The notes under the pieces were generated by a model. It made no database searches, had not been told where the DNA came from, and saw nothing but the letters and a program-made list of their open reading frames with translations. DNA of 64,000 nt, taken from positions 94,341,824 through 94,405,823 of the forward strand of contig OZ026520.1 in the NCBI GenBank assembly GCA_964019695.1, in the 5' to 3' direction. How positions within the stretch are numbered: position 1 is the first letter of the stretch; every line of letters begins with the position of its first letter. Positions 37,101 to 44,515 of this stretch are shown here, piece after piece. The translations under genes and the position numbers were made by a program. Source of the stretch: Loripinus fragilis (taxonomy: Eukaryota; Mollusca; Bivalvia; Lucinida; Lucinidae).

Positions 37101-40100
37101 AGTCTGATATGAGTCTATACTTTTTTCAGAGAGGCTTCTAAAATATCTAAGCCAGCCTACTTTTGTTGTGCTTGGTACTTTACGTGTTATAAAGGTCAAG
37201 TAATGAAATTGTAATACATTTGGGCTAGCACACAAGATTTTGGTACTTATCACCAAGGACCAAGCTGGCCAAGAATTTTTGGGAGAAGTGACTTCTCCCT
37301 GCAGGAAAATTAGGGAGAAGTGATAGTCAGATAGGGAGAAGTTATAGCGCAAAATTACCGCATTTTCTGTCAATTTAGAAGCAAATTAGCCATTACACAA
37401 ACTATTGCCATTTAATGGAAGGAGAAACACGATGCAGTGGTAGTAGATTGTCCGATAATGTCACCACAGCTTGCATTTGTGTGGTGACAGAATGAAAATG
37501 AGTCTCCCTAAAAAAAAAAAAAATATTTTTTTTTTTTTTTTTTAAGGGAGACTCCCACTTCTCCCTGGGTCCCATTTAGGGCGAAATTTCGGCCCCTAGG
37601 GCGACTATTTTGCCCTAGTCGCCCCCTAGCTTGAACCCTGATCACATTGTCAAGCAACCTAGGCCCAGAGCCATCGATGAAATTAAAGCAATTTAAGAGC
37701 AATAACTACTGTATACCTATGGACATTCTAATGAATCAATGGAAAAAAATCATTACAATTTAGGCAATCAAATGGCAATAACTCCTCTATAACTCTGATG
37801 GCACCCCCATAAAACTTCACCTGCATAACCACACTAGGGTCATATATATTCAGTATAAGTTTCATGAAATTCCATCAACTAGTTACCTAGTAATGGCTGA
37901 GGACGGAGAGACGGACCGACAACGCAAAACCTAGATCCCCCCGCCTTTGGTGGGGGATAAACACAAACCTTTGTTGATGGTGTGACTGCTGCTTTCTTGG
38001 CTTGAAGCTGAGATTTCATCAGTTTGTAATTAGAAGACCAGCCAGCTGGAATGAGAAAAGAAGTTTTGAGCTTCCATGAGATTTTGGTACTTATTACATT
38101 GATCCAGATAAACAAAAAATTTGAGTGTAAAATTGTGAACATTTTCTTATCCAGCAATTTAAACATTTGTTTCAGCAGCATGAAGATGTCCTTTGAAGAA
38201 ATTGTTGATAAAGCATGAAAAACAAGGCACAATGAACATCCGATGACCACAAAAGCTAGCTTTGAGCCTACATGTATGGCTTAGGTGCACAAAAATTTTA
38301 ACATTATGATTCTACTTATTTTAAACTTTAAAACAATTTTAATGCTTCTTTTTAATTAGTATTGATGATATAACACCTTTACACATGAAAGTAATGGATT
38401 AATAAATATTTTGCAAAGTCAAATTTTTCACCCCTTCCCCCTTTGGTTGCTTCTCAATTCTCATGCTTTGTCACAAGTCTGTCTGTTTAATTATAAACAT
38501 TACCGGTATTTGTTTCTAATAAATCAAACATTTTATTCAAGAGGACACAAAAAATATCTAAAAACATAGGGAAGTTTGGGGAAGAATCTGAAAATACAAA
38601 CAAGTAGCTCAATGGGCAACGATCGCTCACCATGGAGCCAGCATAATGTTTGGGGACACCATAATTTACCATGCTCAAAGGCAGATAACTCTGAACTTAA
38701 AACAGTGACCAGGAATTAATTCAAAATCATAAGATATTATGCCGGTTCTAGTTATCTGCAATGATTAAAAAGATCTGAATAAAAATTGCATTGGAAACCT
38801 GGTGAAAGTGTAGTTTTCAGATACTCAAGGGCAGCTAACTCCATAGTCAGTTATGGGATCTGACCGTAATTCAAACTCATCCATACTTTTATGTATGTCC
38901 TGGTTACCTACAGGGATGAAGAAGATCAAATGAAAAATGAAGGCGCTAGAATGGTCACAACATTATATAGTTATATTTTAGATGCTCAAGGGCAGCTGAC
39001 TCTGTAGCTGTTGGATGGGAGTGGCGGAAAATCAAACTCCATTCTCGCGAGACCTGACGATACCTCATCTAGATCTCTCGCATTTCGCCCTTTGCATCAT
39101 GGGTAACTAGCGATATTTGGCTAGTCCCGTTCAATTCTCGCACTCCGATAGTGATAGAATTTATTGTTAAAATAGCAAAAAGTTAAATTTTTGACAGTTT
39201 ATCATTTCTCTTTTAGTCGATATTTTCTTGATGTAAAGCCCTGAGTCATGCAAACAGTGATCGCATAATATATTTTTAATAAAAATGGCGGCTCAATCCC
39301 AGTGTGCACCGAGCGAAAGGCGACAGGTGAGTATGTTCTAGCATGCTTCCTGTCCGCGACAATGATCAAACTCATTCAAACTTTTTTGGAAGTCCTTGTT
39401 ACCTACAAATGAGGAAGATCCATTCAAAAATGAAGGTGCTAGAGTGGTCACAACAGATCTCCCATTGTAAGTCTATGCAGATTTTTTATGATGCTCAAGG
39501 GAAGTTAACTCCACAGTCTAAAGTTGGTTCTACTTTAAATTAAACTCATCCAAGTTTTTAGGGTTGTCCTTGTTACCTGAAAGAATGAAGAAGATCCAAT
39601 AAAAAATGAAGGTGCTAGAGTATCAGTTTTTAAGATGCTCAAGGGCAGCTAACTCCATAATAGGTGATGGGATCTTGACTGAATTCAAACTCATTCAAGC
39701 TTTTATAGTTGTCCTTCTTATCTGCAAGAATGAATATGATCTATTAAACAAGTAGCCCAATGGGCAACGATCGCTCACCATGGAGCCAGTAAAATGTTTG
39801 GAGACACCATAATTTACAATGCTCAAAGGCAGATAACTCTGAACTTGAAACGATGACCAGGAATTACTTCAAAAACATAAGATATTATGCTGGATCTAGT
39901 TATCTGCAAGTATTAAAAAGATCTGAATAAAATTGCATTGGAAACCTGGTGAAAGTCTATTTTTCAAATACTCAATTGCAGCTACCTCCGTAGTCAGTTA
40001 TGGGATCTGACCGAAATTCAAACTCATCCATACTTTTATGTATGTCCTGGTAACCTACAGGGACGAAGAAAATCAAATGAAAAATGAAGGTGCTAGAGTG

Positions 40101-43100
40101 GTCACAACATTTTATAGTTACATTTTAGATGCTCAAGGGCAGCTAACTCTGTAGCTGATGGATGGGTGTGGCAGAAAATCAATTTCATTCAAACTTTTAT
40201 GGAAGTCCTTGTTACCTACAAATGAAAAAGATCCATTCAGAAATGAAGGTGCTAGAGTGGTCACAACAGATCTCCCATTGTAAGTATATGCAGATTTTTT
40301 ACAATGCTCAAGGGAAGTTAACTCCACAGTCTAAAGTTGGTTCTACTTTAAATTAAACTCATCCAAGCTTTTATGGTCGTCCGTGTTACCTGAAAGAAAG
40401 AAGAAGATCCAATAAGAAATGAAGGGGCTAGAGTGGTCACAACATTATAAATCAATTTTTAAGATGCTCAAGGGCAGCTAACTCCATAATAGGTGATGGG
40501 ATCTTGACTGAATTCAAACTCATCCAAGCTTTTATAGTTATCCTTCGTATCTGCAAGAATGAATATGATCTATAAAAAAATAAAAGCACTAGAGCGGTCA
40601 CAACAATTCTCCTCCCATTATAAGTCTATGATGATTTTTTAAAACGCTAAAGGGCAGCTAACTCCACAGTCGCAGGTTTGATCTGGCCAAATTTTGAACC
40701 CATCTAAGCTTTTATAGTTGACCTTGTTACCTGCAAGAATGAAGAAGATCCAATCAAAAATGAAGGAGCTAGAGTGATCATAACATTATCCATCAATTTT
40801 TAAGATGATCAAGGAGAGCTAACTCCATAATAGGTGATGGGATCTTGACGAAATTCAAACTCATCCAAGCTTTAATAGTTGTCCTTATTGTATGCAAGAA
40901 TGAAGAAGATCCATTCAAAATTAAAAGCAATAGAGTGGTCACAACTTTTTTCCCATTATAAGTCTATAGGGACTTTTCCAAACGCTCAAGGGCAGGTAAC
41001 TCATAAGTCCCTGGTAGGATCCTGCTGAATTTCAAACCCATCTGAGATACTATAGGTTTACTTATTGCCTGCAAGAATGAAGAAGATCCAATCAAAAATG
41101 AAGGAGCTAGAGTGGTCACAACATTATTCATTAATTTTTAAGATGCTTAAGGGGAGCTTACTCCAAAATAAAAATATGTAATGGTATCTTGACAAAATTC
41201 AAACTCATCCAAGCTTTAATGGTTGTCCTCATTGCATGCAAGAATGAAGAAGATCCATTCAAAATTGAAAGCACTAAAGTGGTTGAAAAAATTCTCCAAT
41301 TATAAGTCTATAAGGATTTTTCCAAACCCTCAAGGGCAGGTAACTCATAAGTCCCTGGTCAGATCCTGCTGAAGTTCAAACCCATCCGAGATATTATGGG
41401 TTTACTTGTTGCATGCAAGAATGAAGAAGATCCAAACTAATATGAATGAGCTAGAGAGGTCACAACATTATTCATTCATTTTTAAGATTCTCAAGGGGAC
41501 CTAACTCCAAAATGTGTGATGGGATCTTGACGAAATTTGAACACATCCAAGCTTTAATAGTTGTTCTTATTGTATGCAAGAATGAAGAAGATCCAATCAA
41601 AATTGAAAGCACTAGAGTGTTCACAACATTTCTCACATTATAAGTCTATGGGAATTTTTCCAAACTCTCAAGGGCAGGTAACTCTAGGTCCCTGGTCGGA
41701 TCCTGCTGAATTTCGAACCCATCCAAGATATTATGGGTTAACTTGTTGCCTGCAAGAATGAAAAAGATCCAATCAAAATTGAAGGAGCTAGAGTGGTCAC
41801 AACATTATTAATTAATTTTTCTGATGCTCAAGGGCAGCTAACTCCGAAGTCAGTAATGGAATCTTGCCGAAATTCAAACTCATCCAAGCTTTAATAGTTG
41901 TCCTTATTGTATGTAAGAATGAGGAAGATCCATTCAAAATTGAAAGCACTAGAGTGGTCACAACATTTCTCCCATTATAGGTCTATGGGAATTTTTCAAA
42001 ATGCTCAAGGGCAGGTAACTCGCAAGTCCCTGGTTGAATTCTGACAAATTTCTAACCCATCCAAGATATTATGGGTTTACTTGTTGCCTGCAAGAATGAA
42101 GAAGATCCAATCAAAATGAAGGAGTTAGAGTGGTCACAACAGTATTCATTATTTTTTCTGACGCTCAAGGGCAGTTAACTCCGAAGTCAGTGATGGAGTC
42201 TTGCCGAAATTCAAACTCATCCGAGCATTTATGGTTGGTCTTGTTATCTGCAAGGATGAAGAAGATCCATCCAAAAATAAAGGTACTAGAGTGGTCACAA
42301 CATTTGTCCCATTATAAGTCTATGTCGGATCCTGCCGAATTTCGAACCCATTCAAGATTTTATGGTTGTCCTTGTTACCTGCAAGAATAAAGAAGAACAA
42401 ATCAAAAATAAAGGAGCTAGAGTGGTCATAAGATTTTCCCCATTATAACCTTATCAGAGCTATCTGTTGCCATGGAAACCAGAGTTCTGATCCGATCTTA
42501 CCCAAAACCTAATGCAGTCAATCCCCAACCCCAATGATGCTCCTGATGAAATTTTATTATGATTGGCTGGCTGGTTTCAGAGATATTCATGTTTGAAATT
42601 GTGAACGGACGGACGCACGGACGCCGGCTCGAGTCCAATACTATAAGCTCATCCTGAGCCTTCGGCTCTGGTGAGCTAAAAATGTAGGCTGATACACTAA
42701 CCCTTTGTATACTATTGGATTCTTCCTTCTGGTTTGATACATAAACTTGGGATAGTCCATTGTACATATCTAGGGGTGTCAAGTTATAATTTTCTAAAAT
42801 ATATTGTATTATTTTGTCTGAAGATCTTTTTTCAACTCTACAAACAATGTACGCCCTGATGAAATGCAGCATTATACTGCATTTCATCTGGGTCTTCACT
42901 GTTTGCAAAAGTACTTGTTTAGGGGTTTCCCGAATACAAAGGGTTAATAAAGGGTCAGAGGTTCTTTGATACCCTGTCAGAGAAAATTAATGTGAAGATT
43001 GCCCTTAATACTGATCATTAAAGAATATGGAATTCTGGAATGTAAGAATGACAAATATGTGAGGCCAACCTTAAAAAATCACTTGCTGTCACGCGGTCAA

Positions 43101-43849
43101 CTCACTCCTTACTCAAAATTCCAACTACCCCCCATAAATATTATGGCCGTTTCGGAGAAGAAAAAAATTAAATTCTAATTTTAGACATTTTTACTTCATT
43201 TTTAATGTCTTTTTAACAAATCAGTGATTTTTTTTAAATACCTACCTACCTACCTACCCACCTGGAAACAGGGACCAAGCTGGCCAAGAATTTTTGGGAG
43301 AAGTGACTTCTCCCTGCAGGAAAATTAGGGAGAAGTGATAGTCAGATAGGGAGAAGTTATAGCGCAAAATTACCGCATTTTCTGTCAATTTAGAAGCAAA
43401 TTAGCCATTACACAAACTATTGCCATTTAATGGAAGGAGAAACACGATGCAGTAATAGTAGATTGTCTGATAATGTCACCACAGCTTGCATTTGTGTGGT
43501 GACAGAATGAAAATGAGTCTCCCTAAAAAAAAAAAAATTTTTTTTTTTTAAGAGAGACTCCCACTTCTCCCTGGGTCCCATTTAGGGCGAAATTTCGGCC
43601 CCTAGGGCGACTAATTCGCCCTAGTCGCCCCCTAGCTTGATCCCTGGAAAAATTATGAGTATGGTGACAGCAAACACATTTTTTAAGGATGGCCTGAGTT
43701 TTTTTTTTTTATTTCAAGTTAATCTTTTGCTTTCACTATAGGTTAAAATGTCTTAGCATTTACCCAAAGACAAGTCTACAGCACTTACCAACCACATCTT
43801 TGCCCCCTTTTCTCTCATGGTCAATGTCAAGGTCATCATATAGCGACAT
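16009..43849 (-). CDS. RBM17: RBM17 / splicing factor 45 (SPF45), complete gene, 13 coding exons
   Basis: Joined exons 43849-43789, 38045-37969, 36665-36567, 35158-34938, 34305-34187, 33029-33015, 28106-28050, 26009-25979, 22555-22404, 21838-21768, 20032-19934, 17657-17585 and 16115-16009 give 1182 nt (393 residues and TAG), close to the human length of 401. Order of parts: N-terminal MSLYDDLDID, a GWSSNYKLMKSQLQAKKAA segment, an Arg/Glu-rich middle (about 115-190), a G-patch (about 227-275; KYGYKEGQGLGKSEQGMSTA), and a C-terminal UHM-type RRM (about 290-385) with the diagnostic Arg-Tyr-Phe in NGRYFGGRVVKACFYNLDKF. The protein is a nuclear splicing factor acting at 3' splice site choice through its UHM. 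Every junction is GT-AG and phases close. An in-frame TGA lies 6 nt upstream of the ATG. Confidence 0.96.
16291..16470. mobile_element. CATATG-hairpin MITE (inverse)
   Basis: Palindrome TCAAAAGAACTGTCTC / GAGACGGTTCTTTTGA in RBM17 intron 12, downstream of exon 12 on the gene strand. Confidence 0.7.
17009..17185. mobile_element. TTAACCCTT-ended MITE
   Basis: Terminal inverted repeats TTAACCCTTAAAGCGCCA and TTGGCGCTTTAAGGGTTAA; the interior has GCAGACGACAA motifs repeated in inverse. Confidence 0.8.
17585..17657 (-). CDS. RBM17: RBM17 coding exon 12 (UHM)
   Basis: 73 nt; MPGVTEDEAVRIFIEFDRID then SAIK plus 1 nt; donor GTAGGT. Confidence 0.93.
17765..18300. repeat. Dispersed repeat, copy 1 (copy 2 at 63416-63910)
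   Basis: Both copies carry TTTACATTTTCAAAGCAAG, CATAGCCTCATGAA, GATTGACAGC and TTGTTTGCTCCATTGGCTGT. They finish with an inverted pair around GTTCATGGAATCATGAATAC. Confidence 0.75.
18280..19527. mobile_element. Tandem-core element (160-190 bp units, about 6 copies)
   Basis: The unit contains CTCCTTCATGCATATGTTCA, GCTCCATCAAAAGCTGTTGT and GGAGTTGATCGGCCCATGAA. Two adjacent units near 18680-19010 are almost identical at 163 bp. It ends in AACAGTATATCCCC ... GGGGGTATAAA. Confidence 0.8.
19934..20032 (-). CDS. RBM17: RBM17 coding exon 11 (UHM)
   Basis: 99 nt; NMVGPGEVDEDLEPETFEEC then GKYGKVIKCLIFE. Confidence 0.94.
20033..21102 (-). other. RBM17 intron 10, largely unassigned
   Basis: AT-rich. 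One hairpin (20170-20240, AACAGTGTAGACTC ... GGTCTTCACTGTTTGC) resembles the MITE hairpins at 33.5 and 42.9 kb. Confidence 0.5.
21103..21305. mobile_element. Truncated TTAACCCTT-type MITE
   Basis: Left end TTAACCCTTATTCTGCCAAT and central palindrome CAGACTGCTCC TATG GGAACAGTCTG. The right end is missing, next to a SINE. Confidence 0.55.
21310..21490 (-). repeat. tRNA-derived SINE copy
   Basis: TTTGATTCTTTACGTCCCAG through GTGTCTTGCTCAAAGACACA; the head is decayed. Confidence 0.7.
21768..21838 (-). CDS. RBM17: RBM17 coding exon 10 (start of UHM)
   Basis: 71 nt; DTPREPIQTNANLMRNPTK then VILLR (RNP2-like strand). The acceptor is TATGTTACAG at 21839-21840; the nearer CCTAG would put a stop in frame. 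Confidence 0.92.
22404..22555 (-). CDS. RBM17: RBM17 coding exon 9 (G-patch)
   Basis: 152 nt; GSVASKIMAKYGYKEGQGLG then KSEQGMSTALFVEKTSKRGG. A full G-patch with its glycines conserved. Confidence 0.95.
22800..22905. repeat. Long hairpin in RBM17 intron
   Basis: ATAGATCAT...TTACAATTATAAAG pairs with CTTTATAATTGTAATATATGATCTAT. Confidence 0.55.
23155..23310. repeat. Dispersed repeat related to 485-745
   Basis: Shared AAAATCCTGA, CCTGAATTC, GGAATAAT and TTCAC phrases in the same order. Confidence 0.45.
23679..23850. mobile_element. CATATG-hairpin MITE
   Basis: Arms GGTACTCAAAAGAACCGTCTC / GAGACGGTTCTTTTGAGCAC (one base trimmed); starts CAGGCCCCCAGATAAGAGTG. Confidence 0.75.
23985..25144. mobile_element. 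Tandem-core element (about 190-bp units, 5 copies) with ACGG microsatellite
   Basis: Units start at about 23990, 24180, 24371, 24562 and 24753 (AACTCCTTCATGCATATG). After the core come AAAGGGAAATAACTC, a (GGACGGACGCAC)n tract at 25046-25094, and the terminal hairpin ATACCCCC ... GGGGGTATAA. Confidence 0.85.
25651..25892. mobile_element. GAGCCA-ended MITE
   Basis: Ends TTGAGCCACGAAATGAGATT and the inverse of AATCACATGCCATGGCTCAA. The inner hairpin is CAGCAAAGGCTCAGACCAG ... TCAGAGCCTTTGCTAG. Copies also at 55537 and 61155. Confidence 0.8.
25979..26009 (-). CDS. RBM17: RBM17 coding exon 8
   Basis: 31 nt; DNDEYGGGFGG. A short Gly-rich linker before the G-patch; TTTTTCAG acceptor and GTAAGT donor. 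Confidence 0.88.
26237..26302. repeat. Near-perfect 31-bp-arm palindrome
   Basis: TTTTACAAAGGAATTATAGG then GAAAATGACCAT, a 4-nt loop, and the full inverse with a single-base bulge, in the RBM17 intron. Confidence 0.8.
26700..26862 (-). repeat. tRNA-derived SINE, second family
   Basis: The minus strand starts GGAGCCACAGTGGTGTAGTG GATAAACCAC (box A-like) and has GTTTTGATCCC (box B-like). Unlike the CAAA-tailed family in the body. Confidence 0.55.
27000..27790. repeat. Tandem repeat, about 4 units, GACCTTGAAAATAAGGTCAAGG core
   Basis: Units of about 170-190 bp each carry GTGACCTTGAAAATAAGGTC, TTTGGTCAAAAT and AACAAT(G/A)TATCTATG phrases. The end near 27770-27812 resembles the distal arms of the other tandem-core elements but lacks a clear hairpin. 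Confidence 0.7.
27829..27991 (-). repeat. tRNA-derived SINE copy
   Basis: TTGATTCTTTACGTCCCATC to CCACTGAGCCACTGCGCTCC; only about 60 bp from RBM17 exon 7. Confidence 0.75.
28050..28106 (-). CDS. RBM17: RBM17 coding exon 7
   Basis: 57 nt; GAAIAPPPSILEEPPVKRD, matching the conserved GGAAIAPP block of SPF45. Phase 1 in and out. Confidence 0.92.
28702..31470 (+). pseudogene. Penelope-like reverse transcriptase, one frame with three stop codons
   Basis: A single frame (first base 28702) stays recognisable for about 920 codons. It is cut by TAA at 29227-29229, TGA at 29464-29466 and TGA at 29878-29880, with no frameshift. N-terminal part unassigned (Cys-rich LPLCCVLCNKPLG). The middle reads GHVITGNLNVIPDA, NDFSNRWCKRENVE and VPADKAANNVVVV. 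The RT core reads LYWLPKLHKKPYKARFI, STYDFSTLYTTLPH, VGIPMGTNCAPLVADLF and SRYLDDIL (catalytic Asp-Asp), then KLLKQGYRYHKLR. It is antisense to RBM17 in intron 6. The RYLDD and GIPMG motifs favour a Penelope-like element over non-LTR; the clade is not certain and no GIY-YIG domain was seen. Confidence 0.75.
31300..32190 (+). mobile_element. 3' tail of the Penelope-like element, split by a nested insertion
   Basis: TGTGCGCGTCTGTTTAT ... GGTATCCTGGGTCA is interrupted at 31478-32132 and resumes TACTTGATTGTATCGATTCC. Uninterrupted copies at 5050-5290 and 47220-47400 show the expected join. Confidence 0.8.
31478..32132. mobile_element. 655-bp non-autonomous DNA transposon nested in the retroelement tail
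   Basis: Perfect 13-bp terminal inverted repeats CAGACATGTTAAG / CTTAACATGTCTG, flanked by direct repeats GTTGTGG (31471-31477 and 32133-32139). The interior has a 63-codon frame (31840-32031, MAKCESSPGISPAKKRIRYR...) and TTCTCGCGAGACCTGACGAT shared with 39041. Subterminal ACGGATTTT/AAAAAATCCG motifs recur. The superfamily is not assigned (7-bp duplication). Confidence 0.88.
32640..32950 (-). mobile_element. Member of the poly-A/poly-T-centred MITE family
   Basis: Inverse relative of 36170-36535: GGGGCCGAAATTCGG, TTGAAAAAAAAATCAGAATC, a T run, and TGATTGGATTTTCATTCAGT with a (CA)n. Confidence 0.6.
33015..33029 (-). CDS. RBM17: RBM17 coding exon 6, 15-nt microexon
   Basis: GAAAACAAGATTCTG between TTTTTTACAG and GTAAGTAG. 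It links phase 1 to phase 1 (R-KQDS-G). Skipping it would keep the frame, so it may be optional. Confidence 0.75.
33075..33245. mobile_element. CATATG-hairpin MITE (inverse)
   Basis: GGGCTCAAAAGAACCTGTCTC / GAGACGGTTCTTTTGAGTAC (one base trimmed); 45 bp upstream of microexon 6 on the gene strand. Confidence 0.7.
33441..33685. mobile_element. TAACCCTTTGTAT-ended MITE
   Basis: Matches the inverse of 42701-42947 along its length (GGGAAACCCCTAAACAAGTA, GATGAAATGCAGCAT palindrome, CCAGAAGGAAGAA). The ends are TAACCCTTTGTAT and GTATGTAAAGGGTTA. Confidence 0.8.
33884..34168. mobile_element. 285-bp fold-back element beside RBM17 exon 5
   Basis: Arms of about 120-130 bp: AGTCAATAAATTGTATTCAC ... ATGGTATATGTTTACTC and the inverse, ending GTGAATACAATTCATTGACT. 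The inner loop region carries an extra ATATACCAT copy. Confidence 0.85.
34187..34305 (-). CDS. RBM17: RBM17 coding exon 5
   Basis: 119 nt, Arg/Asp/Glu-rich: GDRGDRRRRDREKDRD ... EEEYERPVR. A 285-bp fold-back element ends 18 nt beyond its 3' border. Confidence 0.9.
34490..34603 (-). repeat. tRNA-derived SINE fragment
   Basis: AAAGTGTCTTGGTGAACGAC to CCACTAAGCCACTATGCTCC. Confidence 0.6.
34737..34840 (-). repeat. Duplicated 3' end of RBM17 exon 4 plus adjoining intron
   Basis: About 104 bp, 80-85% alike by eye to 34878-34984. Within it 34796-34839 copies the exon's last 44 nt (reads DERKRCRGDNFYRN) with a donor GTTTGT intact and an AG just before GATGAG. Inclusion would shift the frame, so it is probably a silent pseudo-exon. 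Confidence 0.75.
34938..35158 (-). CDS. RBM17: RBM17 coding exon 4
   Basis: 221 nt; LERDLSREPQQP ... DEYNPLRPNDYEEITKKKKE ... DDFDRNR; ends in phase 2 at GTTTGT. The exon's 3' end plus adjoining intron is duplicated about 140 bp downstream (34737-34840). Confidence 0.93.
35193..35469. mobile_element. Fold-back element with GGACAAGT motifs
   Basis: AACTTTCTTTATACTTGTCC pairs with GGACAAGTTAGAAAG / ACAAGAATCAAGAAAGTT. Starts about 35 bp upstream of exon 4. Related pieces at 54850-54960 and 56310-56400. Confidence 0.6.
35690..35884 (-). repeat. tRNA-derived SINE copy
   Basis: Body TGTCTAGCTCAATGACACAA; head GCACTCTACCACTGTGCCAC. Confidence 0.65.
36033..36122 (-). repeat. tRNA-derived SINE, head-truncated
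   Basis: TTGTTTGTTTGATTCTTTAT to GAACCAGTACTAAGCAAGGA; only the 3' half remains. Confidence 0.65.
36170..36535 (+). mobile_element. Poly-A/poly-T-centred MITE
   Basis: The centre is a run of about 26 A then 10 T (36411-36446), bracketed by CCCAATCTTC and GAAGATTGGG. GGTGACTGAATGAAAATCCC precedes it. Confidence 0.7.
36567..36665 (-). CDS. RBM17: RBM17 coding exon 3
   Basis: 99 nt; SRSRNNNMAPVVDLKRTADN then TEGPLKFNMQTGR; donor GTGAGT. Contains the conserved APVVDLKR block. Confidence 0.92.
36666..37246 (-). other. RBM17 intron 2 portion, nothing assigned
   Basis: No exon or strong repeat seen. A short palindromic TAGACTACAGTCTA lies near 36751-36764. Confidence 0.45.
37247..37650 (+). mobile_element. 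AGGGAGAAGT MITE, copy 1
   Basis: About 95% alike by eye to 43266-43648: GGACCAAGCTGGCCAAGAAT, GGGAGAAGTGACTTCTCCCT, A13/T-run centre, GTCGCCCCCTAGCTTGA. Confidence 0.85.
37770..37960 (+). mobile_element. Distal arm of a tandem-core (Helitron-like) element
   Basis: AACTCCTCTATAACTCTGAT ... ACGGAGAGACGGACCGACAA and terminal hairpin ATCCCCCCGCC TTT GGTGGGGGAT, about 8 nt from the RBM17 exon 2 donor. Confidence 0.6.
37969..38045 (-). CDS. RBM17: RBM17 coding exon 2
   Basis: 77 nt; (A)GWSSNYKLMKSQLQAKKAAV then TPSTK; donor GTTTGT. The terminal hairpin of a repeat element ends within about 10 nt of this donor. Confidence 0.92.
38046..38580 (-). other. RBM17 intron 1, unassigned stretch
   Basis: A TGTGAACATTTTCTTAT ... 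TTAAACATTTGTTT piece resembles one arm of the CATATG-hairpin MITE. Otherwise nothing. Confidence 0.4.
38590..42660. mobile_element. 4-kb tandem-core element (about 165-bp units, higher-order pattern)
   Basis: Some 20 diverged units with AAGGGCAGCTAACTCCATAA, AAACTCATCCAAGCTTTTAT, TGCAAGAATGAAGAAGATCC and GCTAGAGTGGTCACAACA. A larger block starting GTAGC(T/C)CAATGGGCAACGAT recurs at 38604 and 39753. It ends with CGGACGGACGCACGGACGCC, hairpin GAGCCTTCGGCTC and TGGTGAGCTAA, the same end as 7550-8759. Lies in RBM17 intron 1. Confidence 0.85.
39040..39364. mobile_element. 325-bp insertion with 9-bp target duplication inside the array
   Basis: Flanked by ATCAAACTC at 39031-39039 and 39365-39373; the homologous array unit at 40170 lacks it. 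Imperfect ends CATTCTCGCGAGAC and (inverse) CATTGTCGCGGACA. It holds ATGGCGGCTCAATCCCAGTG (39285) leading to CGACAG|GTGAGT, like a first exon with a donor. A 9-bp duplication is compatible with a Mutator-like element. Related to 49620-49880. Confidence 0.85.
42701..42947. mobile_element. TAACCCTTTGTAT-ended MITE (inverse copy)
   Basis: Inverse of 33441-33685, with both TAACCCTTTGTAT ends visible. Confidence 0.8.
43266..43648 (+). mobile_element. AGGGAGAAGT MITE, copy 2
   Basis: Ends CAGGGACCAAGCT and (inverse) CAGGGATCAAGCT. The central A12/T10 run is bracketed by GAGTCTCCCT and AGAGAGACTC. Confidence 0.85.
43789..43849 (-). CDS. RBM17: RBM17 coding exon 1
   Basis: ATG at 43849-43847; MSLYDDLDIDHERKGGKDVV plus 1 nt; donor GTAAGT. 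An acceptor-like TTTTCAG ending at 43868 suggests a non-coding exon upstream. Confidence 0.92.
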
Positions 43850-43946
43850 TTTTCAGACTCTTTATATCTGAAAATAACCAATGTTAAACAGAGTCATGTT
43901 GAATACAGACATATTTCCTTGGAAAACCAAAATTAATGTTTTCTTC

Positions 43947-44192
43947 TAACCCTTAAAGCGCCAAGAAAAAAATGCATCTGAAAATGTTGTCTGCTGAAGT
44001 CGCCTGCTGCAAATAATTGCCTAGCATTACTGACGAATTAAGTATAGAAGCAAACAGCATGGACCCAGAACAGAATGCTCCTATAGGAGCAGTCTGATCT
44101 GGGTCCACACTGTTTGCCATAGAGGCTTCTTAAACATTTCAGCAGACGAGAAAAGCAGACGACTTTTTTTGTGATTAGCGCATTAAGGGCTA
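43947..44192. mobile_element. TAACCCTTAAAGCGCC MITE
   Basis: Central palindrome GGACCCAGAACAGAATGCTC ... GAGCAGTCTGATCTGGGTCC. Lies just upstream of RBM17 exon 1. Confidence 0.75.
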
Positions 44193-44335
44193 AAAATGAT
44201 ACTGAAAGAAACCCATGCATAAATATTTTTACTAACCCATGCATAAATATTTTACTAACCCATGCACAAAAAATGCTGGAGGAAAAGTGCCACTGCTGTT
44301 TATAATCTTTTCATTATATTCTGAGTACTGTTCTC

Positions 44336-44515
44336 AGGACTTTAGTTAAGAGTGCGTAAAGAAAATTTCATTTTCTTATTTCTCAACCAAAACATATCTT
44401 GTGGGTACTCAGAAGAACCGTCTCAATGAGACAGTTCTTTTGAGCACCCAAAACATATGTTTAAACTGATGGGTAAGAAAATTTTAACATTTTTACGCTG
44501 AAAATGTTTGATTAT
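44336..44515. mobile_element. CATATG-hairpin MITE
   Basis: Complete copy, starting CAGGACTTTAGTTAAGAGTG. Confidence 0.75.
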
